Source: CAZIKF01 sp964539825 (lineage in GTDB: Bacteria > Muiribacteriota > UBA6191). Taken from it: 35,700 nucleotides of DNA. The stretch covers positions 1-35,700 of the forward strand of contig CAZIKF010000044.1 of assembly GCA_964539825.1 (NCBI GenBank), read 5' to 3'. Shown piece by piece: positions 24,101 to 31,157 of the stretch (positions are counted from its first letter, which is position 1; the number at the start of each line of letters is the position of its first letter). A model generated the notes under the pieces. It saw only the letters and a list, made by a program, of their open reading frames with translations, was not told the origin of the DNA and did not search any database. A program made the position numbers and the translations under genes.

Positions 24101-26467
24101 CTCTTTTAAGAGCGGTTCCTCGGGATTCGATTGGGTCAGACCAAGAAACTCCTTAACAAAATGATCTTCAAAAGCATTTTTGTTTGATCGTAGAGTTTGC
24201 AGGAGATGCTTTCCCATTTCGGCTGGGGAAGCTTGAATTGAATGAAGATGATTCCTTTCAAGCTCAAACGCGGTATGTATCCAATGAGATGTCCTGGCAG
24301 GTTCTCCCGCTGTGAGCTTTGCCAGTTCTCGGGCCAGGTCAGGAGCGGATTGATCCTGATTTGCTCTCGCCCAGGAAAATTGAACCTCGAGAGATAGGGG
24401 TGGTTTAGAGTAGGTCCTGAACCAGTCCAGGTGAGTCTTAGCGCTCTTGAAAGATTCGAGGGTTAAGAGGAGATGATACAAATCCAGACGGATGTTTTCT
24501 GAACGGACAGGAAAGCTTTCAATCCCTCTTTGTAAAATTCGCTGGTACGCGGGGAGTTGGTGCTTGCTCAACTCCAGACGCTCCGCTTTCTCCAGCAGGG
24601 CATAGTCTCTAAATCGAGATTGATAGTGTCTTTGAAGAGCCTTAAAAGCGTCTTTTTGGATCTGCGGGTCCGGATCCTTGAAAAAGAATTTTTGTAGCTG
24701 AGAAACAGCGTCTTCAGCATAAGGAAGAGGGCCAAGCTCCTTTTCAAAGAGAAGAAATTTTGCCTTATTTGAATAGAGTCCTCGTGCCCTGGAAAGCGAG
24801 TTGAGAATTTCTCGAGCCCTCTTCTCTTGACCTAATTCGAATAAATAGCGGCCCTGTAAAAATTGCAGTTTTTGGGGATCAAAACTGGTCAGGGCCGTAA
24901 GCTCAGCTTGATGGATTTGTTCTTTGAGATCCGTTTCCTTCATGAGTTTACTGGCCAATTCCAGATCAAAACGAGCCATGTTCATTAAAAAGAAACGCGC
25001 CTTTAGAAACTGGTTTGAATCTTGTGCCAGCGAAACGAGGCTTTTCAGTACACTCATTTGGGAGCGAGGTTCAAGCCCAAGCTTTAGCAGGCCCTGAAAG
25101 TATCGATCGAGAAACCTGGAGTCGATTTCCTTTGTTCTCATTTGCTCAAGAATTGCCGCTTCAGAAAACGGAAGCTCTTCATGGGAATAGCGATGAATTC
25201 TCTCCTGGCGCTTCTTGGAGTCCAGCCCCTTGATTTTTCGCCAGCGAATTTCTTCTTCAAATTCGCTGGGTAAGTTGAATTTCAAGGCCCGGTTGAAGGC
25301 TCCGATAGCCCCATCCACATCCTCAAAGTCATCTTGGAGAATTCTTCCGATTTCATAGAGGGATCTGGCTCTCAGGCCCGGTTCCCTGGATGTATTCGCC
25401 AGGGATCTATAGAGTTCAAGTGCTTGATGATAGGAGGAATAGCTCTCATATATACGGGCCTTTTTCAAGACGTTTTTTGGGTTTTGAGATGGATCGGTCA
25501 AGTCTCTCAAAACCCGCAGGTGCTCTTTGATTTTAGCTCCAATTTCGGACTCACTAATCTGGATTTCTTCCAATATCTGCCTGGCCTGGTTTAGCTCCCC
25601 ATGGATGTAGGCCAGGACCAGTGCGTATAAGGTTTTGGTCAAGATTCCCGCCCTGGTTTCCTTCCAATTCAAAGGCACCAGGGATCTTAAGATTGCAGGA
25701 TTTTCCAGGTTCTGAGAACACTGTTGAATGAAGAGAGCCAAAGAAGCGATATGGGATAAGAATTGGTTGGAAGATCCGGCTACTAGTTTGAGGTATACAA
25801 GCCCATCCTCCGGAGCTTGAAAATCGAAGCTTTCCACCAGACCAGCCAGTAGCTGAGCCCTTGCCTTCAAGTCAGGATCATTGCTGCTAAGATACGGCTC
25901 CAGGCGCGGCTTGATGCGGGCGTAGTCGGAAAAGAAATATCCACGGGTATATCCACTGAAAAATCGGAAAAAATCCGGGTCTAGATTGAATGGCGGGAAG
26001 TTGAGGATTTTTTTGGCGGACTCCTGAAATGAGCCCATATGGGTCATGGAGGAGAGTTCTTGATCAATTTCTAGGAAATCCATTCGAATTTTATATGGAT
26101 TTTCAGGCCACGTCTCCATCATGTATTCGAAGGTTGCTGAGGCAAGAGAATGTTGTTGATTGAGCAAAAAGGATTTACCCAAAAGGAAGGTGGCCTTTTG
26201 TTCTTCCCTTGTAGACATCTTTTTTTGCAGCAAGGACCTTAACTCATCTACAGCCTTCTGGAATTTCCCTGTCGAAATAAGGTAGTCAGCCAGGCGAAAC
26301 GAAGGAGGTTCGGCTTTTGATACCCTGCTGATAGACCTCGCAGGCGTGCAAATGATTAAGCAAATGAAGAGAAAGGCAGGGAAGAGAAAAGTAGTGGGTG
26401 GATGGTAGCTAGTAGCTAGTAGCGGACTTGGGGAAAAATAAAGGAGGAAATTGCCGAAGAATTTCAT
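21158..26467 (-). CDS. Very large TPR-repeat protein, probably exported or membrane-anchored
   Basis: About 1769 residues from ATG 26467. A hydrophobic segment near the N-terminus (TFLFPAFLFICLIIC) would act as a signal peptide or anchor, followed by TPR-like helical repeats throughout. Clear units include FQKAVDELRSLLQ, YHQALELYRSLAN, YKKALEHYAEFLDKF, YSSALDTYADISRAYP and LRAIDSYQKVIDRFPGSGF; the last few hundred residues resemble BamD/YbgF-type TPR modules. It probably scaffolds an envelope complex, but no specific function can be assigned. GTG 26581 would extend the protein by 38 residues, but a TATAAT box at 26565-26570 lies inside that extension and 26467 has an AAGGG upstream, so 26467 is preferred. 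The start region lies inside repeat-like DNA. It heads the mutS operon and is divergent from nusB. Confidence 0.75.
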   Translation of the reverse strand: MKFFGNFLLYFSPSPLLATSYHPPTTFLFPAFLFICLIICTPARSISRVSKAEPPSFRLADYLISTGKFQKAVDELRSLLQKKMSTREEQKATFLLGKSFLLNQQHSLASATFEYMMETWPENPYKIRMDFLEIDQELSSMTHMGSFQESAKKILNFPPFNLDPDFFRFFSGYTRGYFFSDYARIKPRLEPYLSSNDPDLKARAQLLAGLVESFDFQAPEDGLVYLKLVAGSSNQFLSHIASLALFIQQCSQNLENPAILRSLVPLNWKETRAGILTKTLYALVLAYIHGELNQARQILEEIQISESEIGAKIKEHLRVLRDLTDPSQNPKNVLKKARIYESYSSYHQALELYRSLANTSREPGLRARSLYEIGRILQDDFEDVDGAIGAFNRALKFNLPSEFEEEIRWRKIKGLDSKKRQERIHRYSHEELPFSEAAILEQMRTKEIDSRFLDRYFQGLLKLGLEPRSQMSVLKSLVSLAQDSNQFLKARFFLMNMARFDLELASKLMKETDLKEQIHQAELTALTSFDPQKLQFLQGRYLFELGQEKRAREILNSLSRARGLYSNKAKFLLFEKELGPLPYAEDAVSQLQKFFFKDPDPQIQKDAFKALQRHYQSRFRDYALLEKAERLELSKHQLPAYQRILQRGIESFPVRSENIRLDLYHLLLTLESFKSAKTHLDWFRTYSKPPLSLEVQFSWARANQDQSAPDLARELAKLTAGEPARTSHWIHTAFELERNHLHSIQASPAEMGKHLLQTLRSNKNAFEDHFVKEFLGLTQSNPEEPLLKEIFDQTRDLLVSKAGKQLFPFLEKLLKAYPGYLPAFLAKLEILGASGLSATNLAFLLEKSHHQNLEVRQAALVSLARASDPKILSKQFSGGSFLLDSIQRILNSPADLAREETRSLLNLAWHLSSEKKQRDLSLKWQHAPAIQSEFFADKLLKSLLAKNRLKEGLNILDKSLSSAMNEDSCFGLFQTLFSFLDDTSQIDKLKPWLFKIRSNKLNAENAVALRQMARKINARAVLSALSKNVNWDDPQSPKNIENFFQMVDVAWKELGDIPRAADLLAQMRQYFSNPKILGRIQKLETKLPMLQNAHRLEKELSATSLEKAGKIWLEDLKNPSKALELFERAAALGSKMPAQTFLSLQRARALIRLQRFPEAQEILNTLPQTHSSFSLPLLRRIEGAQALNSLPDPGRSNLNQLLNRAQILLVQLRDFAGFESVSKKLLRELKTSGGEKELKQKFGRLLIEAYRTAMGHNDHQSALSSLKRALESTLPPLIQSRAFYLLGTHYSTYEPRLKLAQTYFKKGSKVRRSGSFRLLNLLGLVQVLQETGHSSKALAQLRKIKKILKEGQSDADLNLLEEREVEISRGLVFSKIDSYLSELDHPDPSIILSSARALRRRPEYHQESERKFLLYLRLENEPQARAAVRRELALLYVQNSRLSEAVEQYDKVLDEPVSREIHFEVSLQAARVMGMEIRNYQGALKRIKAIKRGMLDPEQVQSLKKLEKEVRDLSSKQRRLKLSTLSFNHFPAIREIKNSFYKARNYREAAKRLEKLYKQSEDFPLQTGIHYELGRLYDLKLSDYKKALEHYAEFLDKFDHDEISPEILLRIAEIHLEELKSPARALRSYRRYLEQYPFARKRLAVLFQVGELLINHERDYSSALDTYADISRAYPQTEWDEKAKFAKANLLSRYLSDFLGAIEAYEDLVERNFQSDLAPEAQFRVGKIYEIQLNDKLRAIDSYQKVIDRFPGSGFSTQARDQLEKIRRR

Positions 26468-26564
26468 CCATTTTCCCTTTTTACCCTTCCGAATTCCCAA
26501 TTTAAGCTCCCTCTGGTATATTCGCCGCTTCAAGGAAGTTTTGAGAGGATGCACGACTAGCCCA

Positions 26565-26570
26565 ATTATA
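26565..26570 (-). promoter_or_regulatory. Possible -10 box for the TPR-mutS operon
   Basis: TATAAT on the minus strand. The -35 at the right distance is weak (TTATCT). If used, transcription would start near 26558, inside the extension from GTG 26581 and about 90 bases ahead of the ATG at 26467. Confidence 0.3.
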
Positions 26571-26650
26571 CTGTCGGTCACAATGAAAGATAAACAATTT
26601 CCAGGCTCAATACCCCATTATTGTAATAGATTCCAACTCGGAGCAGTTCA

Positions 26651-27067
26651 ATGAGTCGCAGGCGTAAAGGGAGAACTCATGCGATGTTGTCCCTGTTTTC
26701 CTATTTTGTCAGCGGCACTGATCCAGAAGAGACTTTGAAATTTCTTGAAGAAGACCGTGGTGCCGGGGCTCAGGTGGTTGAGTTCGCCAGGGAATTGATG
26801 AAGGGTGTTGTGGAACATCAAAAAGATCTTGATGAACTGCTGGAAGGCTGTCTGGTTAATTGGAGCCTGGATCGAACCGGAAATCTGGAGAAAACTCTCT
26901 TACGGATTGGAGCATATGAGCTGCTTTATCATGAGAAAACCCCGGCAAGCGCCGTGATCCATGAAGCTATTGAGATAGCCAAGGATTATGTGCCCGAGGA
27001 ATCCATCCGTTTCCTAAATGGTGTCCTGGGTTCTGTGGAGAAAAAGGTTAGGCCAGGAGGAAGTTAG
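26651..27067 (+). CDS. nusB: Transcription antitermination factor NusB
   Basis: A 138-residue all-helical NusB that binds boxA RNA with S10 (NusE) in rRNA antitermination. Typical landmarks are the basic start with MSRRRKGRTHAMLSLFSY, LLRIGAYELLYHEKTPASAVIHEAIEIAKDY and RFLNGVLGSVEK. Normal length. GGAG precedes the ATG by seven bases. It is divergent from the TPR gene across about 180 bases. A telomere-like GGGTTTAGGGTTAGG run directly follows the stop. Confidence 0.95.
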   Translation: MSRRRKGRTHAMLSLFSYFVSGTDPEETLKFLEEDRGAGAQVVEFARELMKGVVEHQKDLDELLEGCLVNWSLDRTGNLEKTLLRIGAYELLYHEKTPASAVIHEAIEIAKDYVPEESIRFLNGVLGSVEKKVRPGGS

Positions 27068-27105
27068 GGTTTAGGGTTAGGAAATGGTAAATGGGAAAAG
27101 GATTT

Positions 27106-27227
27106 CGTCATTCCGGACACCGATCCGGAATCTAGTTCTTTGTCTGAACAATACTCTGCGGCTCAATTCCTGGATACCGCGGTCAAGCCGCGGCATGACC
27201 AAAGCATCCCGCCATAATGGCGGGCGC
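27106..27227. repeat. REP-like palindromic element overlapping the next gene's 5' end
   Basis: It begins CGTCATTCCGGA and holds three nested palindromes: ATTCCGGA...TCCGGAAT (about 27110-27131), CCGCGG-TCAAG-CCGCGG (27178-27194), and CCCGCCAT-A-ATGGCGGG (27208-27224). GTCAT near the left end can pair with ATGAC at 27195-27199. The first 30 bases match the element at 1369 with three differences. The ATG of the following gene is the ATG of the element's right-hand ATGAC. Confidence 0.75.
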
Positions 27228-28199
27228 ATACTTTATTCTCTCTCCTCTCTCCTCTCTTCTCTCTCCTTTCTCGTCCTCCTCCTCACCACTCCTGTTACCG
27301 ACAGTGCCCTGAGATGGGGCCGTTATCACGATTTAAAACTGCAAAATCGCTACTGGATTGAGGGATACCAGGGTGTGGAGCAGTTGGGTCTCTCGGGTCT
27401 GACCTCCGATGGCAAATCTCTTTATACAGTGAGTGATGTTAAGGAGATCTCAAATGTCTTTAGGATTTCCATCAAAGACGGTACCCGGGCAAGTTTAAAG
27501 GTACACCGCGTTCTTCCCGAAGCCTGGGTGAATCAATACGAGACCGGGCATATGAAGAGGGGCAGAATTGACCTGGAAGGAATCGTGGTTTGCGATGGGG
27601 TCTTCTATCTCGCCGACGAGAGAAAGCGCACAGTTCTGGCCCTGGCGGAAGATCAAAATCCTACCTTAATCGATCTCCCCTTTGATAGTTTTCACGCTCA
27701 AGAAAATCGAATGAATCCATTTTCTGGAGTCTCTAACGCGGGTTTGGAGGCGATTGCCTGTGATCCCTCAAGAAATCTCCTCTTCGTGTTTAACGAGCGC
27801 ATGTTTCGAATGGGGTATTCCTATTCCCTTCAAGCCGGGGAATTCTTAAATCAGTTCGACGTTCCCTCTGGGTATCGAGCGCCTCGATTGGATAGAGATT
27901 ACTGGGTATTCCCGGATTTCGCCGGGGCGGATTATTTTGAAGATAAGCTCTATCTACTCGTTCGTAATGATTACGCGATCTTGGAACTTGATGGAAAAAA
28001 CCTTACTGTTCTCAGGCGCTTTTCCTTCGAGAATCGTTCCAAGAAGCTGTATTCCTCCCCTGGAATTTTTGGTATGGCGGAGGGAATTGCCATTCATAAG
28101 GGACGGTTTTTTGTAATTTTCGACAACAATGATTTTGAGCGGGTCGACGCTCCTGGAAAATACAACGCCGCTCTTCTGGAATTTGAAATACCAAAGTAG
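27195..28199 (+). CDS. Exported phytase/esterase-like beta-propeller protein
   Basis: About 334 residues from ATG 27195. The mature part resembles the esterase-like activity of phytase family: LGLSGLTSDGKSLYTVSDVKE, RIDLEGIVV, FYLADERKR, NAGLEAIACD, DYFEDKLYLLVRND and MAEGIAIHKGRFFVIFDNND, each a blade-like segment. The true substrate is unknown. A signal peptide is predicted at about 12-36 (ILYSLSSLLSSLSFLVLLL), encoded by a 7-bp pyrimidine repeat. The frame is open back to ATG 27084, but that extension reads through a REP-like element, so it is unlikely to be genuine protein. No start lies downstream of the repeat that would keep the signal peptide, and no good ribosome site is seen for either ATG. 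Beginning with ATG 27195 is the most economical reading. Confidence 0.65.
   Translation: MTKASRHNGGRILYSLSSLLSSLSFLVLLLTTPVTDSALRWGRYHDLKLQNRYWIEGYQGVEQLGLSGLTSDGKSLYTVSDVKEISNVFRISIKDGTRASLKVHRVLPEAWVNQYETGHMKRGRIDLEGIVVCDGVFYLADERKRTVLALAEDQNPTLIDLPFDSFHAQENRMNPFSGVSNAGLEAIACDPSRNLLFVFNERMFRMGYSYSLQAGEFLNQFDVPSGYRAPRLDRDYWVFPDFAGADYFEDKLYLLVRNDYAILELDGKNLTVLRRFSFENRSKKLYSSPGIFGMAEGIAIHKGRFFVIFDNNDFERVDAPGKYNAALLEFEIPK
27239..27266 (+). repeat. Coding 7-bp tandem repeat in the signal peptide
   Basis: Four consecutive 7-bp units (TCTCTCC, TCTCTCC, TCTCTTC, TCTCTCC), with related sequence continuing to about 27285. Because 7 is not a multiple of 3, gain or loss of one unit would shift the reading frame of the exported protein. 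Confidence 0.75.
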
Positions 28200-28219
28200 A
28201 GGAAGCCCCTGCTTCCTCT
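28198..28219 (+). terminator. Hairpin overlapping the stop codon of the phytase-like gene
   Basis: AGAGGAAGC (28198-28206) pairs perfectly with GCTTCCTCT (28211-28219) around CCCT. The stem starts at the second base of the TAG stop. A pyrimidine-rich but C-containing tail follows, so it could act as a moderate terminator. Confidence 0.6.
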
Positions 28220-28263
28220 TCTTCCCCCCTTAGCATCCCAATTTTATTGAAAAGGAGTTTCTA

Positions 28264-28911
28264 ATGAGCGAAGTAGTGATAAATCCAATGCCTCGTATAG
28301 GTGATGTAGCACCCGATTTTCAGGCGGTGACTACCCATGGAGAAATTAAATTCAGCGAATGGCAGGGAGATCAATGGGTTCTTATGTTTTCCCATCCTGC
28401 TGATTTCACACCGGTTTGCAGCACCGAACTCACTGAGTTCGCGCGTAGAAGCGATGAATTTAAAACGCGTAACACGAAGTTGATCGGAATCTCTATCGAC
28501 AGTATCCATTCCCATTTGGCCTGGACTCAAAACCTGAAGAAAATTCTCGACGTAAAGATAGATTTTCCGTTGATCGCAGACCTTACTGCCAGTGTGGCCA
28601 ACCAGTATGGAATGATTCACCCCGGAGAGAATGAAACCGTTACCGTTCGCTGTCTATTTGCCATTGACCCCAGGCGCGTGATTCGATCTATCATTTATTA
28701 CCCGCTCAATGTAGGTAGAAATGTGGATGAAGTCGTTCGGATGCTAGACGCATTGCAGACGGCAGATCAAAATGGCGTGGCCTGTCCGGTGAATTGGAAA
28801 CCCGGAGACGACGTCATAGTGCCTCCGCCCAAGACCGAAAATGAAGTACAGGCAAGGCTTGATTCAAACTATGAAAAGTTGGATTTTTATCTTTGCAAGA
28901 AATCTCTATAG
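28264..28911 (+). CDS. 1-Cys peroxiredoxin (Prx6 family)
   Basis: A 215-residue peroxiredoxin. The PxxxTxxC active site is SHPADFTPVCSTE with Cys52 as the peroxidatic residue. The C-terminal extension with VACPVNWKPGDDVIVPP is characteristic of the Prx6/AhpC-like long forms; no canonical resolving Cys is positioned as in typical 2-Cys enzymes. It reduces H2O2 and organic or lipid hydroperoxides. The ATG at 28264 is preceded by GGAG. It is the second peroxiredoxin in the window, distinct from the BCP-type at 11392. Confidence 0.93.
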   Translation: MSEVVINPMPRIGDVAPDFQAVTTHGEIKFSEWQGDQWVLMFSHPADFTPVCSTELTEFARRSDEFKTRNTKLIGISIDSIHSHLAWTQNLKKILDVKIDFPLIADLTASVANQYGMIHPGENETVTVRCLFAIDPRRVIRSIIYYPLNVGRNVDEVVRMLDALQTADQNGVACPVNWKPGDDVIVPPPKTENEVQARLDSNYEKLDFYLCKKSL

Positions 28912-28924
28912 GTGATTTCTTGCA
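28894..28924 (+). terminator. 11-bp hairpin with the peroxiredoxin stop codon in its loop
   Basis: TGCAAGAAATC (28894-28904) pairs perfectly with GATTTCTTGCA (28914-28924). The 9-base loop contains the TAG stop at 28909-28911. No T-tract follows; a GAAGAGA repeat tract does. Confidence 0.65.
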
Positions 28925-28949
28925 GAAGAGAGAAGAGAGAAGAGAGAAG
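28925..28949 (+). repeat. 7-bp tandem repeat (GAAGAGA)
   Basis: Three exact GAAGAGA units plus GAAG, directly after the peroxiredoxin hairpin. A looser pyrimidine tract at about 29041-29064 faces it next to the convergent barrel-protein gene. The 170-bp gap between the two genes otherwise holds no reading frame. Confidence 0.8.
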
Positions 28950-29065
28950 GCGGACTCCTTCACTTCGTTCTGGAATTACTGGGGGTAACGAAGCCTCACT
29001 ACCTTTTGATTTGAGGCGAACCCAGGGGACTACCTAATTCCCTCTTCTTCTGCATTCTCTATTCT

Positions 29066-29083
29066 GGGAACCGCAAGGTTCCC
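29066..29083 (-). terminator. Hairpin overlapping the stop codon of the barrel-protein gene
   Basis: GGGAACC (29066-29072) pairs with GGTTCCC (29077-29083) with loop GCAA. On the minus strand the stem begins at the G of the TAG stop. Confidence 0.55.
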
Positions 29084-30240
29084 TAAATCTTTATCGAGGC
29101 CCCAACTGCGATGAGATTATCGTAGTCCTGGGGAAATTTGGAGCGTAGTACATTGAGGGGAAAGTGTAGCTGTAGGCTGAATTCTTCCCTGACCTGGTAA
29201 CGTCCCCCGATGGTGAAGTCCACATTATTCCCAAAACCAGCCCAGTCGAAACCGTTAAACTCCGCGGTAATTCTGGTTCTGGTGGAGACCGGCACCTCAA
29301 CTCCCAGGTTATAGAAGACATGGTTGGGCTGCTCGTTCCCTGAGTTTCCCTGCCCGGAAGCCAGCATGATACCTACGTTGGAATGTACCGAGAGCTTTTC
29401 CATCTCCTTGGTAAGGCTGACGAATCCCGAAAAAGAGGTTCCATCAGACCCTCGCCTGGTGACCTGCTTTCCGCTCGCGTTTTGCACGCCAAATCCAAAG
29501 GCTGACTTAAGCATGGACGAGGGATTATCTAGAAACTGGTACTTGGCAAAGAGCATGATTTCTTCAAGTTCAGTCTTCTCAAAATCTTGTACAAAGGGGA
29601 AATTTGTGGATTGTTCGTTGACAATATTTCCAGTCAGGGCCATCTCAAACTGATCGCTCAAACTGGTGGAAACCCCCATGGGCGTGACCACCTTTTCGAT
29701 GAATCCATCAATTCTCTCCCCGAAGGCACGGCCATATTTCGCGTGAGAGATCCCGGTATAGAATAGATGCGTCTTTTTCGGGTATACATTGGCCCCGATG
29801 GTTCGGAAGAGTCCGGTGAGGCCGAATTCTGTATTGCCATAAACTCGAGTTGGGACTTTTCGATGTTTTTCCAGGAAGATATTGAAATCAGGAGGTCTTT
29901 TGTAGTCTCGAATCCTCTCTTCGCGGTCGCGCTCAAATTGCTCACGATTCACCGGGTAGTGTTCCCGCAGGCGCGGCTGATAATATTTCCGTGCCCTTGG
30001 CTTTGTGGGTGGCGGAACCAGGTCGCTATAGTTGGTTTCCAGCCTGGGAAGGACTGGTGAAGGTACTTCACGGGAGGTGCCGACGGTAGGGACGCTCTGT
30101 TGAAAATCAATGCTGACCCTTTGTCGATACTTCTCCATCTGCGGGGAAAATCCAAACTCCTCAAGATTCCGGGTTGGCTTGGCAGCCAGACTTACACCCG
30201 TAAAGAGCAGGGCTAACCAGAATGAGGTTTTTGGATACAT
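29083..30240 (-). CDS. Probable outer-membrane beta-barrel protein
   Basis: A 385-residue protein of no family I recognise. MYPKTSFWLALLFTGVSLAA is a clear signal peptide. Residues about 25-125 are a Pro/Arg/Tyr-rich region (YYQPRLREHYPVNREQF, REERIRDYKRPPDF) that may be periplasmic. From about 130 to the end, alternating polar and hydrophobic segments of barrel type occur (NTEFGLTGLFRTIGANVYP, SMLKSAFGFGVQNASGK, SVHSNVGIMLASGQG, RTRITAEFNGFDWAGF, VDFTIGGRYQVREEFSLQLH), ending in AVGASIKI. An exported barrel, possibly a porin-like protein, fits. ATG 30240 is preferred over a start 11 codons upstream because it gives a clean signal peptide; the ribosome site is weak. It converges with the 1-Cys peroxiredoxin. 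Confidence 0.65.
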   Translation of the reverse strand: MYPKTSFWLALLFTGVSLAAKPTRNLEEFGFSPQMEKYRQRVSIDFQQSVPTVGTSREVPSPVLPRLETNYSDLVPPPTKPRARKYYQPRLREHYPVNREQFERDREERIRDYKRPPDFNIFLEKHRKVPTRVYGNTEFGLTGLFRTIGANVYPKKTHLFYTGISHAKYGRAFGERIDGFIEKVVTPMGVSTSLSDQFEMALTGNIVNEQSTNFPFVQDFEKTELEEIMLFAKYQFLDNPSSMLKSAFGFGVQNASGKQVTRRGSDGTSFSGFVSLTKEMEKLSVHSNVGIMLASGQGNSGNEQPNHVFYNLGVEVPVSTRTRITAEFNGFDWAGFGNNVDFTIGGRYQVREEFSLQLHFPLNVLRSKFPQDYDNLIAVGASIKI

Positions 30241-30335
30241 AGAATATTCCCGTCGACTTTTCTCTATCAACACCCAGAATTTCGGATTTTTTAGCGTTTT
30301 TAGTTATGGAAAGAGAAGGATGACGGTTTAATCCC

Positions 30336-31157
30336 CTACAGAGGAGGTAATTTCAAGCTTAGCCAGTATCCATCCAGTACTTCGGTATAAAAAATCCCAT
30401 GGGCACCGATCAACCCTGTAATCATTGTGCTGCCCCCATCTGAAGAGAACTCGAGACTATAGGCAACCAGTTCTTTAGAAGTGGGTGGAAAATTGCGGAT
30501 GACCCCCCTGGTTTTGAGAAGAGTGGAAATGTGATCGACCTGATTCTTTGTTGAGGCGTCGAGGATGGCCCCGGTTGAGCTCTTCATGCGCTGGGGAGTC
30601 TTTGATTTGGAGGGAATGTAAGCCCTTAAGGTGAGGGGTAGAAACTCCTCGAGTCGCGGCTTCATTTTCTGCACCAGAACCGCTGGGAGCGCAGCCGCCA
30701 GGTCTTCATTGAACCAAAGGTACGATTGAAAGTCAGTCAGTTTATTGGTTGAACCTAAATGGATATCGAGTGTCTCCTGGCCGAATTTAAATCGAATCTG
30801 TGGTTGAGAAGGAAATCCATAAGCAGCGGGTTCTTCCTCAAGTCTGAAGGTGTTGAATTCAGGAAGGATCAAGAAGTGGTCAAGATAGGCTTGAAGTCTT
30901 CGCATGGATACAGCGAAGGTTTTCTTTGAATCCAAAATGAGGACAGGCTCTCTGCCTTCCTGCTTGAGTCTAAGCTGGAATTTGTTCTGAGGAAAATCAA
31001 TTGCTGTGAGACTGGAAAAGGGGTGTTGGTGAAAGGGGTTGATAACACCTTGAGGCGGTTTTTCCTGCCATGAAAACAGCCTGAACCCAAGGATCAAAAT
31101 TCCAACGATCAAAAAAATATCGAAGAGGAGGGTAAGCCCTTTGGATGGAATTTTCAT
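30336..31157 (-). CDS. DUF4340-like membrane-anchored protein of the Gld-type ABC operon
   Basis: A 273-residue protein with one N-terminal membrane span (about 9-28), then an extracytoplasmic region. AAYGFPSQPQIRFKFGQETLDIHLGSTN resembles the DUF4340 pattern, in which a YGL-type segment is followed by a LxLG strand. Proteins of this type are regularly encoded last in operons with GldG-like and ABC-2 genes; their role is unknown. Its ATG overlaps the stop of the GldG-like gene by four bases (ATGA), so it is translationally coupled. Confidence 0.75.
   Translation of the reverse strand: MKIPSKGLTLLFDIFLIVGILILGFRLFSWQEKPPQGVINPFHQHPFSSLTAIDFPQNKFQLRLKQEGREPVLILDSKKTFAVSMRRLQAYLDHFLILPEFNTFRLEEEPAAYGFPSQPQIRFKFGQETLDIHLGSTNKLTDFQSYLWFNEDLAAALPAVLVQKMKPRLEEFLPLTLRAYIPSKSKTPQRMKSSTGAILDASTKNQVDHISTLLKTRGVIRNFPPTSKELVAYSLEFSSDGGSTMITGLIGAHGIFYTEVLDGYWLSLKLPPL

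Noticed and set aside
27068..27083. Telomere-like GGGTTTAGGGTTAGG run after nusB
   Set aside because: Only two to three imperfect units, and such runs are common in low-complexity intergenic DNA. No sign of a chromosome end or integration site.
27084..27194. N-terminal extension of the phytase-like protein from ATG 27084
   Set aside because: The 37 residues are a translation of the REP-like element (SFRTPIRN, NSWIPRSSRG), typical of spurious extensions, and the ribosome site is too close to the ATG.
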